Shown here: piece by piece, positions 51,734 to 58,910 of the stretch
Numbering within the stretch: position 1 is the stretch's first letter
Layout: every line of letters begins with the position of its first letter
Assembly: GCF_000970025.1 (NCBI RefSeq)
Contig: NZ_CP009528.1
Span: 496,001 to 560,000 of the forward strand
Length of the DNA stretch: 64,000 bases
Direction: 5' to 3'
Source: Methanosarcina barkeri MS
GTDB taxonomy: Archaea; Halobacteriota; Methanosarcinia; Methanosarcinales; Methanosarcinaceae
Notes under the pieces: generated by a model
Database searches by the model: none
Seen by the model: only the letters and a program-made list of their open reading frames with translations
What the model was told of the DNA's origin: nothing
Position numbers and translations under genes: made by a program

Positions 51734-52407
51734 TTCTGGTTCTCCGTACCCTGTTTTTTTAACGTTACCACAACTCTATCCCCATCGTTCAATTTCAGGG
51801 CGTCTCTTAACTTTACAGGCGCGATAATCTCAATTAAATCCGATGGGTAGTGCGTTCTTTCAGGAACGACTACAGCAGCTTCTATACCGCCAACGACAAC
51901 TGGATAGCATTTTCCGCCTCCGAATGTACGTTCTCCGTCATTGAAACCTTCAACCCGGATAGCCGGCGTTTCAAGTAAAAGGTTTCGAAGAGGCGAACTG
52001 CTTTCTGAAAGCTGTACGTTCAGAGTCCCGGGAAAAGGTACAAAATGCAACTTTTCTTCAAATTGCTTCCGGTATCCGGGTATATTTACATAATACTGGC
52101 CTTCACCTAGCCCCTTGAGCACCTTTCCTTCAAGTTCGAGAATATCGAGTTCTGGAGAAAAAATCCTGCTGTAATCGACGTATTCGTTCTTAAGAACTTC
52201 AATTCCTTTTTCTGTCATTTTTATCAACTGGCCACCGGGAACGATCTTCCTTTCGATCAGCCCCTCCTCTTCCAGCTGCTTTAGCTTTCTTGCCGTGGTT
52301 TTGGAGCTTTCCCCAGTATGCTTTTGAAACTCGCTCGATGAGAGCTTGATGATTTTATTTATTGCTCCTATAAGTGCGAGTTTTTTCAGGTATTCAATGT
52401 CAGGCAC
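51730..52407 (-). CDS. rbkR: bifunctional riboflavin regulator and CTP-dependent riboflavin kinase
   Basis: An N-terminal winged helix (about 1-75: GAINKIIKLSSSEFQKHTGESSKTTARKLKQLEEEGLI) is fused to the archaeal DUF120 kinase that makes FMN from riboflavin with CTP. Kinase motifs are GKVLKGLGEGQYYVNIPGY near 95, PFPGTLNVQL near 128 and HYPSDLIEIIAPVKLRD near 193. I choose the GTG at 52407, preceded by GGTAGGTG; the GTG at 52416 adds three residues. Archaeal RbkR proteins of this architecture repress their own riboflavin genes. Downstream ribB and the palindrome upstream fit that role. Confidence 0.9.
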   Translation of the reverse strand: MPDIEYLKKLALIGAINKIIKLSSSEFQKHTGESSKTTARKLKQLEEEGLIERKIVPGGQLIKMTEKGIEVLKNEYVDYSRIFSPELDILELEGKVLKGLGEGQYYVNIPGYRKQFEEKLHFVPFPGTLNVQLSESSSPLRNLLLETPAIRVEGFNDGERTFGGGKCYPVVVGGIEAAVVVPERTHYPSDLIEIIAPVKLRDALKLNDGDRVVVTLKKQGTENQK

Positions 52408-52427
52408 TGTCGGCACCTACCTTAATT

Positions 52428-52462
52428 TTGAGATGCGTCTCAATTATGAGATGTTATATAAT
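52428..52462 (-). promoter_or_regulatory. candidate RbkR operator and TATA box
   Basis: TTGAGA-TGCG-TCTCAA (52428-52443) is a palindrome with 6-bp arms, overlapped by a second one TCTCA-ATTA-TGAGA (52438-52451). On the minus strand a TATA-like ATTATATAAC (about 52453-52462) lies just upstream. The palindromes sit between promoter and start codon, as expected of a repressor site. Confidence 0.6.
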
Positions 52463-52677
52463 GAATTCCGCTATAATAAAACTTTTGATAGCAAATTCCA
52501 CTTGATACTTCTCCAGAAAACTTTTTAGTGCCTTCTAAGGTCGCCAAAGTTTGACATCAATTTCAATGGCAACTGACAACAATAAATCAAAAACTCGGAA
52601 AATAATAAACCAAATTTATCGTTTTTATTGATGCATAGTTTTCTGCATTTTGCCTGCTATAGTTGAAGGTTTTGAAC

Positions 52678-52893
52678 TCATTTTTTTAACTTCAAGCCTC
52701 TATTAGTCATTTCAGTTTCTACATCTTCAAGCAAGGTTTTGAGATCGACCATGACTTCGGTTAAATGAGAATCAGAAGTATTTACGAGTCCTTCATCAAC
52801 TGCATGCCTTATTCGTTGTAACATTTTTATTCTTTGATAGTTGAGAGTATTGGGATCTAGAGGTATAGAATGTTCTAATTTGTGATCTACCAT
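52678..52893 (-). CDS. small helical protein of unknown function
   Basis: The 71 residues are hydrophilic and helix-rich (QRIKMLQRIRHAVDEGLVN, then DSHLTEVMVDLKTLLEDVETEMTNR). There is no Cys, signal or membrane segment. AGGAGTT lies a few bases before the ATG, supporting translation. It may be a small regulatory or toxin-antitoxin-like protein, but nothing proves it. No partner gene is adjacent. Confidence 0.6.
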   Translation of the reverse strand: MVDHKLEHSIPLDPNTLNYQRIKMLQRIRHAVDEGLVNTSDSHLTEVMVDLKTLLEDVETEMTNRGLKLKK

Positions 52894-53464
52894 TCTTTTT
52901 AACTCCTCATATTTTTCAGTAATTACAGGAACACGATATACATAAATATATCAAAAGAATCAAAGAAAGGATATAGAAAGATAGTCTTTTTTGTACTCCC
53001 TTAAAGTCATTTTTGTTTGAGAATTGGAAGTTTCTCATATCACATAATCTTAACCATATAAGGTTTAAGCAGTTCAAATTTGAGTCATTCTTTTCAGATT
53101 TCCGTTTTCATATTTTTTACTCCTCTGCAGGAACGACTTTTTAAAAGAATGCTCATTTGAGTGAAGATTGACTATCTTGATGGTTTCATAGACATTAGTA
53201 AGCATATATTTAATAATTTTCAGCCGATATACTTAAGACAAAGCCATGGATTTTCTTTGCCCGTTTTTCTTCCATCCTCAGTACCTCCATATCGCCTGAC
53301 AATACGTCGGTAGATGTAGAGTCTTCGATAAATGTAAAGTCTTCGAGAATTTAAAATAATATTATTTAGTGGTGTGCATATAAAATGTTTATTTCCCGAA
53401 GACTATACAGAACCTTATAGTAATCTCAAATCAGGATTTCTACAGAGTATAATTTGAGTTTTGC
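52894..53464. other. intergenic region without a gene
   Basis: No coding frame or RNA is supported. A short imperfect duplication of the phrase GATGTAGAGTCTTCGA/AATGTAAAGTCTTCGA lies near 53313-53350. Confidence 0.5.
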
Positions 53465-53869
53465 TCAGAGCAATTTCTTTCCTGCGTCTGGGCCGGGAGC
53501 ACACTGGAAAACCTCGGTAATCTTTACTTCTATGAGGTTCTTTGCAGGAAGTCCGGGTTTTGCCGCATGCACGATTGCTTTCATTTTTTCAAATTTGTCT
53601 CCGGAACTAATAATTTCAGCTTTACCTTTTATCTGGAAGCAGCCACCAGTGTCTGGTCCCCATACATAGACTGCTACATTTGGATTTTCCTTAAGGTTTG
53701 CTAGGGATTTAGACATGAAGTTATCTGATATCCAGATTGTTTCATCATCTACAAGCTGGCAGAATCCTATAGGTACTACGTTTGGAATTCCATCCTTTGA
53801 GGCCGTAGCTACAGGAAAGATCTTCACCTTTGAAAAAGCGGTTTTCATCTTTTCATCTAATTTTACCAT
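53465..53869 (-). CDS. pyridoxamine 5'-phosphate oxidase-family FMN-binding protein
   Basis: This 134-residue split-barrel protein has FPVATASKDGIPNVVPIGFCQLVDDETIWISDN (about 17-50), SLANLKENPNVAVYVW near 55 and GCFQIKGKAEIIS near 75. These are typical of small PNPOx-like flavin binders of methanogens. Members bind FMN or F420. The true substrate is unknown, and a role in general redox or stress chemistry is the usual guess. It stands alone, with AT-rich DNA on both sides. Confidence 0.82.
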   Translation of the reverse strand: MVKLDEKMKTAFSKVKIFPVATASKDGIPNVVPIGFCQLVDDETIWISDNFMSKSLANLKENPNVAVYVWGPDTGGCFQIKGKAEIISSGDKFEKMKAIVHAAKPGLPAKNLIEVKITEVFQCAPGPDAGKKLL

Positions 53870-54417
53870 AGTATCACAATCAAGAAGATTCTAGTATATA
53901 TTAATATAGTTAAGCGTTATAATTCTGTATTGAACATTTACTTGTGTATTTTAGTGACCTTTCAAGACCAAAAAACCCAACGATTTCTGTAAAATATTAA
54001 GTAGATAAAAAGATGCCAAATAGAAAATACCTTTTTCAGGAAGGCTATAACTAATGTTTTAGAAACTTGTTATTATTCTCTGGTCTACAATTTCATCCTC
54101 AAATTATATAAAACAATAAAATTTTAATTTCATTGAAATAAATCCTTTTTAATGGGAAAAAACAAAATAATTAGTAAGTCAATAGTAAAAACGATATCTG
54201 AAGGCAATATATTAGTTCCTGTTACTAGAAAAGATAGAAATCTGGATGGATCATTGATTCTAACAAAATGAAAAGAATTTAATAAATTCGGATGAAGTTC
54301 TATCGTTCTTTTAAAATTCAAAAAGAACCCGAAAATATTTAAAAGATTGATCTTCAGGAAAAACGTCGCCGGAGAAGTTAAGTATTTAGTATCTTGAATC
54401 CATCTATTGATCATACC
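53870..54417. other. AT-rich intergenic region
   Basis: No gene is supported. A 94-codon minus-strand frame (54130-54414) is A/T-driven and overlaps the start region of the zinc-protein gene, so I do not accept it. Confidence 0.55.
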
Positions 54418-55053
54418 ATGACAAGAGAAATTGAAGTTGAGTGCCCATCATGCTCCCCTGAAGAAGAGGTAGGGCACGAGGTTCTGAAAGAGGGGCAGAG
54501 TCCGCTTGTTCGCTGTCTGGAATGCGGGCAGGTGCATGCAGTGAAACTTAAAACCCCTAAATCCGTTAGTTTGAAAGTGATAGTCAGTAAGATGGACATT
54601 TCAGACACTTACAAAACTGAACTGGATTCCGAGACTGTCCTTCAGGTAGACGATGAGCTGGTTGTAGATGATGAGGAAACAGGAGTAGTGGTGCCTATTC
54701 TGATTACTGCTCTTGATGCAGGAGGAAAACGAGTCCTGATTGCCCGGGCAGAAGATACCGAGACAATCTGGGGCAGAGCCATTGATGAAGTGACCGTAAA
54801 ATTTTCCGCACAGTCCGGGACTGAAAAAACAGAAGTTCTTGAAAAACGTGTGCCTGGCGATTATGAATTTGTTATAGGAGCCGAAGAAAGAGTGGGGAAT
54901 AAACGCCTTTTCATCAATAAAATCAAGGTAAGAGACGGTGCATTCCGGTCCAGAAAAGGCGATGTTGTGCTTGCAAAATACGTAAAACGGATTTTTGCGA
55001 GAAAGAAATGGGAAGGTTCGGGTCAGCGTGAATTCCGAAGAGGGCCGTGGTAA
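54418..55053 (+). CDS. HVO_0476-family zinc-finger protein
   Basis: This protein of about 211 residues has an N-terminal zinc finger made by CPSC (about 7-10) and CLEC (about 32-35). Beta-rich domains follow, with [22 protein letters not shown] near 75 and [19 protein letters not shown] near 107, and the basic C-terminus reads [18 protein letters not shown]. It resembles the HVO_0476 family, in which no activity is established; RNA or ribosome association is plausible from the basic tail. ATG 54418 is preferred over a TTG at 54394. It overlaps the start of pcm by 26 bases. Confidence 0.82.
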   Translation: MTREIEVECPSCSPEEEVGHEVLKEGQSPLVRCLECGQVHAVKLKTPKSVSLKVIVSKMDISDTYKTELDSETVLQVDDELVVDDEETGVVVPILITALDAGGKRVLIARAEDTETIWGRAIDEVTVKFSAQSGTEKTEVLEKRVPGDYEFVIGAEERVGNKRLFINKIKVRDGAFRSRKGDVVLAKYVKRIFARKKWEGSGQREFRRGPW

Positions 55054-55738
55054 AGAAAAAAGAGAGAAAGAAGAGGAAGAAAAACTCGAAGCAATGCGCA
55101 GGCGCCTTGTAGATAATCTTGAGGCTTACCTGCTGCTGAAAGATAACGTCCGCGAGGCTATGCTCCGTGTTCCAAGGCATAAGTTTGTTCCGGAATATGA
55201 GCAAAAAGCAGCTTATATCGACAGACCCCTTGAAATCGGACACGGGCAGACAATCTCTGCCCCGCATATGGTTGCGATGATGTGTGAACTCCTTGACCTC
55301 TCGGAAGGGCATAAAGTCCTGGAAATAGGAGCTGGGTCAGGGTATAATGCTGCAGTGATGGGAGAGCTTGTCGGAAAAAATGGGCATGTGTACACGGTTG
55401 AACGTATAAAAGCCCTTGCAAATTTTGCAAGGGATAACCTGAAAAAAACAGGATATAGCAATGTCACAGTGCTACTTGAAGACGGTTCAATGGGTTGTTC
55501 TTAGTATGCCCCTTATGACAGGATAGCTGTAACATGCGCAGCTCCTTATATCCCTGAGCCTTTGCTGGAACAGTTGAAGCCTGGAGGCATAATGCTTATT
55601 CCTGTGGGAGATTATTTTCAAGAGCTTTATAAAATTAAAAAAGACGGCAAGGGGCATATACATAAAAAGAAAACAGGCGAGGTCGTTTTTGTACCCCTGA
55701 TTGGTAAACATGGCTTCCGAAAAAGACTGGAATGCTAA
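55028..55738 (+). CDS. pcm: protein-L-isoaspartate O-methyltransferase with in-frame UAG
   Basis: Pcm repairs isoaspartyl residues by SAM-dependent methylation. The frame has [31 protein letters not shown] and the SAM loop [17 protein letters not shown]. At 55502-55504 it meets TAG within GSMGCS-TAG-YAPYDRI. The same frame continues with [32 protein letters not shown] and a C-terminus at 55738, all standard for the family, about 236 residues in total. TAG sits in a loop just before the conserved APYDR strand, where relatives vary. It may be a nonsense mutation or a pyrrolysine codon. Without readthrough the last third is lost. GTG 55028 is the likely start; TTG 54995 is the alternative. Confidence 0.9.
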
Positions 55739-55907
55739 AGGTTCTTGTAGGAATAAGGTCTAACCTGAATTCCTGATTGCTGCCTTGAGACCAAAACCGA
55801 CCTGAAAGTTCTGATAAAAGAAGCTGAATTTGATCTTTAAGTAGTATTTTTAATATATTTATAAAAATTAAATTAGGTATTAATAAGTTTAAAATCATGT
55901 ATTAAAT

Positions 55908-56372
55908 ATGGACATCGGCGCTTATGAGGATTTTGAGGAAATTCGAGTCAGGGATGTTTATATAGTCGATGTTTTTACAGACCCGACTCCTGTAGTGCTT
56001 CTTGAAGATCTGCAGGGAAATATGCTACCTATATACATAGGGCATCTCGAAGCTCTCTCAATAGGAAATGTAATTAAAAATATTTCTCCGCCCAGGCCTC
56101 TGGCTCATGACCTTATGCTCACTATTTTTGACAGGCTCGGCATAAAAATAGAGGGAGTCTTGATTGATGAAAAGGTGGATAAAATCTATTATGCCCGGCT
56201 CCTGATAAAAAAGGACAACACTGTCATGCAGTTTGACGCAAGACCAAGCGACTGCATTGCCCTTGCCCTGCGTGTTGGAGCTCCGATAAGAGTCAGAAAA
56301 AAAGTGCTAGAAAGTTCTGAAGTTGAGATGTCAAGGCTTGAAGGCGCCCAGGTGATAAATATCTTCGGTTAG
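55908..56372 (+). CDS. bifunctional nuclease-family (DUF151) protein
   Basis: The 154 residues match the DUF151/bifunctional nuclease family. VVLLEDLQGNMLPIYIGHLEALSI lies near 30-53, then RPLAHDLMLTIFDRLGI near 67 and the C-terminal DARPSDCIALALRVGAPIRV near 112. Plant and bacterial relatives cleave RNA and DNA; the archaeal role is not established. Translation starts at the first ATG after an AT-rich promoter-like stretch, perhaps as a leaderless message. It ends in a natural TAG; only about 15 codons follow before TGA. Confidence 0.88.
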   Translation: MDIGAYEDFEEIRVRDVYIVDVFTDPTPVVLLEDLQGNMLPIYIGHLEALSIGNVIKNISPPRPLAHDLMLTIFDRLGIKIEGVLIDEKVDKIYYARLLIKKDNTVMQFDARPSDCIALALRVGAPIRVRKKVLESSEVEMSRLEGAQVINIFG

Positions 56373-56430
56373 ATTCTACTGGAGCATGCAGATTTCGTGT
56401 TCAGATTTATTTCCTGAGCTGGCGACTTTC

Positions 56431-56550
56431 GTTTACTTTCACTCATTTTTGTTTACTTTCACTCACTTTTGTTTACTTTCACTTACCTTCGTTTACTTTC
56501 ACTTACCTTCGTTTACTTTCACTCACTTTTGTTTACTTTCACTTACCTTC
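56431..56550. repeat. 20-bp tandem array, six copies, upstream of hisF
   Basis: Units like GTTTACTTTCACTCACTTTT start at 56431, 56451, 56471, 56491, 56511 and 56531. Variation is mainly at CTCACTTTT versus CTTACCTTC. The array lies in the 397-bp gap between the DUF151 gene and hisF. No gene is seen there. Confidence 0.95.
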
Positions 56551-56769
56551 ACTTATCTTCTCTTAATTCCGTTTTTTAAGTCTGCAAAAATTGATCCGTG
56601 ATCTTCAATCAGATACAGCAGGACTGCTGTTGATAGAGACTAATATATAAGACTCATTGATCTAATACTGCCATTGATCTTACTGCCGTTAATCCAGGAC
56701 TGGTATTATGACTGGCATTGACTTAATTTCAACAAGCTTTTAATAAAAGTTAAATTTATTATCCCATAG

Positions 56770-57591
56770 ATGCTCACCAAAAGAATAATACCATGCCTTG
56801 ATGTGACCCTTGACAGAGCAGGTGGCTGTGTTGTTAAGGGTGTTGAGTTTGTGGACCTGAAAGAAGCCGGAGACCCTGTGGAACTCGCCAAGCGCTACAA
56901 TGAAGAGGGTGCAGACGAACTTGTTTTTCTGGACATTACAGCTTCGGCTCAAGGCAGGAAAACTATGATCGATGTGATCGAAAGGACTGCAGATGAGGTT
57001 TTCATTCCTCTTACGATTGGAGGAGGAATAAATTCCATTGATGCAATTCGCCAGATTCTTAGGGCTGGGGCAGATAAAGTCTCAGTAAACACTTCTGCAG
57101 TCAAGAATCCTGACTTCATCAAAGAGTCCTCAGATATATTTGGTGCCCAGTGTATCGTCACTGCGATTGACTGCAAGCGAAACACTGACATAAAGAATAA
57201 TCCCGACAAAACTATTCTGGAGCTCGAAGACGGAACACCTGCCTGGTATGAGGTTGTAATTTACGGAGGCAGAGAAGCTACAGGAATCGATGCCGTGCAG
57301 TGGGCAAGAAGGGCAGAAGAATTGGGTTCCGGAGAAATCCTGCTCACAAGCATGGACCGGGACGGCACTTGTGCCGGTTATGACCTGCCTATTACGAAAA
57401 AGCTCTCAGAAGAACTCGACATCCCAATTATAGCCTCAGGAGGTGTCGGAAATCCTCAGCACATCTATGAAGGATTCTCAATTGGAAAAGCCGATGCCGC
57501 ACTTGCAGCAAGTATCTTCCACTTCAGGGAGTACTCAATCAAAGAAGTCAAAGAATATCTGAGGGAAAGGGAAATTCCTGTAAGGCTCTGA
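56770..57591 (+). CDS. hisF: imidazole glycerol phosphate synthase subunit HisF
   Basis: This 273-residue (beta-alpha)8 barrel is the cyclase subunit of histidine synthesis. It uses ammonia from HisH to turn PRFAR into IGP and AICAR. Catalytic Asp residues are in [14 protein letters not shown] (about 11) and [11 protein letters not shown] (about 130). Phosphate sites read [12 protein letters not shown] near 80 and [11 protein letters not shown] near 225. An insert around [13 protein letters not shown] is typical of the family's loop variation. No other his gene is adjacent. Confidence 0.97.
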   Translation: MLTKRIIPCLDVTLDRAGGCVVKGVEFVDLKEAGDPVELAKRYNEEGADELVFLDITASAQGRKTMIDVIERTADEVFIPLTIGGGINSIDAIRQILRAGADKVSVNTSAVKNPDFIKESSDIFGAQCIVTAIDCKRNTDIKNNPDKTILELEDGTPAWYEVVIYGGREATGIDAVQWARRAEELGSGEILLTSMDRDGTCAGYDLPITKKLSEELDIPIIASGGVGNPQHIYEGFSIGKADAALAASIFHFREYSIKEVKEYLREREIPVRL

Positions 57592-57726
57592 AAGAAAAAG
57601 CAGAAAAAGATGGGAGTGGGGAAGACAAATTGAGATCTCAGAATTTCAGAGACCCATGTCCGAGATTTATGTGCGTAATGACCGGAATCGTCTCTTTTCG
57701 TTCAAGCCTTTTTTGAAAATGGGTTG

Positions 57727-57960
57727 ATGCCCGAACTGTATGCGCATAATGACAGGGAGAGAGGATTTAAGGCTACCATGTTCTGGCTGGTTGAGAAAAT
57801 TGGAGATTGCCGAAGCCATACTCAGGGAAGAGCCAGAAAATATAGAAGAAGAACTTGCGGATGCTCCACCTAGATAAGGGCACTTGCCAATTTTTACGGT
57901 GTGAACCTTCGAAGAAGCCTTCTTTAAGAAGTATCCTGGTATGTACCCCGTACCTGTAAA
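57727..57960 (+). pseudogene. frameshifted MazG-like nucleotide pyrophosphohydrolase remnant
   Basis: Pieces of one MazG-like protein occur in successive frames: MPELYAHNDRERGFKATMFWLVEKIGD, then IAEAILREEPENIEEELADA, then ALANFYGVNL, then EEAFFKKYPGM. The metal-binding E-x2-E...E-x2-D pattern is still visible in EEELADA. At least three indels separate the pieces, so no working protein can be made. MazG enzymes hydrolyse non-canonical NTPs. Confidence 0.75.
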
Positions 57961-58013
57961 CAGAAGCTCTGTATCTGTACGGACTTACGGTAAGCATATC
58001 TTATTTGAGAATC

Positions 58014-58118
58014 CTGATTTTCAAAAAGCTGATTTTCAAAAGGCTGATTTTCAAAAGGCTGATTTTCAAAAGACTGATTTTCAAAAGACTGATTTTCAAA
58101 AGACTGATTTTCAGAATT
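58014..58118. repeat. 15-bp tandem array, seven units, upstream of the 133-residue protein
   Basis: CTGATTTTCAAAAGG-like units start every 15 bases from 58014 to 58104. Because 15 is divisible by three, both strands stay open and translate as DFQKA or FENQP repeats. No signal supports translation. Confidence 0.92.
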
Positions 58119-58267
58119 CGTCATCTGGACCTTGCGATCTCGACTTTCGTCTTTCCGGTGATTTTTTTCATATTTGCTTTCATATATTTTGAGATACTTT
58201 TTTATTTCTTAGAGACAATTTCTTATTCGGAATTCGTATCCGGATTCTCCATTATCGGGGGATATAT

Positions 58268-58669
58268 ATGTCAGAAGCCGAAACCATGGAATTTCTTGAG
58301 AGCTTGCAGTTGAAGATTCTTAATAACACTGACGAGGATCTTGTACTTCAGGCTGAGAGAATTGAGAAAGGGAAATTCAAAAAAGGCCAACGTGCTCCAG
58401 CTAAAATTGAATCTTATGAGGAAAAGAGCTTTGAGCTCATTGCATGTGAAGGGAGCTGTGAAGGTGGAGCGGACATTGAAGGCTGGGTTAAGTATGGGTT
58501 GGGGTGTATGGAAGGATACTGCAAAATACACTTCAGACACGTGGGAAAAACAGATAAACTCGGCTACTCCTGTGAATGCCATATGCCTGATGGAAAGATG
58601 CTCTGCGAGGCTTCAAAAGATGAGAAAGCCGGGAGAACTGTGAACTTCATAATAGGGCCGAAAGCATAA
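58268..58669 (+). CDS. small Cys-rich protein of unknown function, aegerolysin-like pattern
   Basis: The 133-residue protein lacks a signal peptide. It begins with beta-type sequence LQLKILNNTDEDLVLQAERIEKGKFKKG and continues FELIACEGSCEGGADIEGWVKYGL. A Cys-rich core follows (CMEGYCKIHF, YSCECHMPDG). Layout and DIEGWVKY recall aegerolysin-like or sphingomyelin-binding beta-sandwich proteins, but the match is weak and I assign no function. GGGGGAT precedes the ATG. A hairpin terminator follows the stop. Confidence 0.65.
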   Translation: MSEAETMEFLESLQLKILNNTDEDLVLQAERIEKGKFKKGQRAPAKIESYEEKSFELIACEGSCEGGADIEGWVKYGLGCMEGYCKIHFRHVGKTDKLGYSCECHMPDGKMLCEASKDEKAGRTVNFIIGPKA

Positions 58670-58685
58670 TACAGAGACATATTAT

Positions 58686-58717
58686 CCAGCCTGTCCGGCA
58701 AAGATCTCTCAGGCTGG
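58686..58717 (+). terminator. hairpin followed by T-rich tract
   Basis: CCAGCCTG (58686-58693) pairs perfectly with CAGGCTGG (58710-58717), and T-rich DNA follows. It starts 17 bases after the stop of the 133-residue gene, which suits a transcript end. Confidence 0.6.
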
Positions 58718-58776
58718 ACTTTATTCGTTCTTATCTCTTTTTATCCTTTTTAATTGTTATTTTTTCATGAGTTATG

Positions 58777-58846
58777 ACTATTGAATCCTTTAACTATTGA
58801 ATCCTTTAACTATTGAATCCTTTAACTATTGAATCCTTTAACTACT
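58777..58846. repeat. 16-bp tandem array, four copies, upstream of the U32 gene
   Basis: ACTATTGAATCCTTTA is repeated perfectly at 58777, 58793, 58809 and 58825, and a fifth partial copy starts at 58841. It ends 65 bases before the U32 start codon. Confidence 0.95.
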
Positions 58847-58910
58847 GAGTTCTGCAGGCAAGAAAAGTATGCCAAAGTTTAATTAAGGACAGGATCTCTA
58901 ATCCCATCTG

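Noticed and set aside
54130-54414. 94-codon minus-strand frame
   Set aside because: Composition follows AT-rich DNA and it would overlap the promoter and start of the zinc-finger gene.
58005-58313. DFQKA and FENQP repeat proteins read through the 15-bp array
   Set aside because: A 15-bp repeat keeps all frames open by arithmetic; no start signal or flanking protein sequence supports a real pentapeptide protein here.
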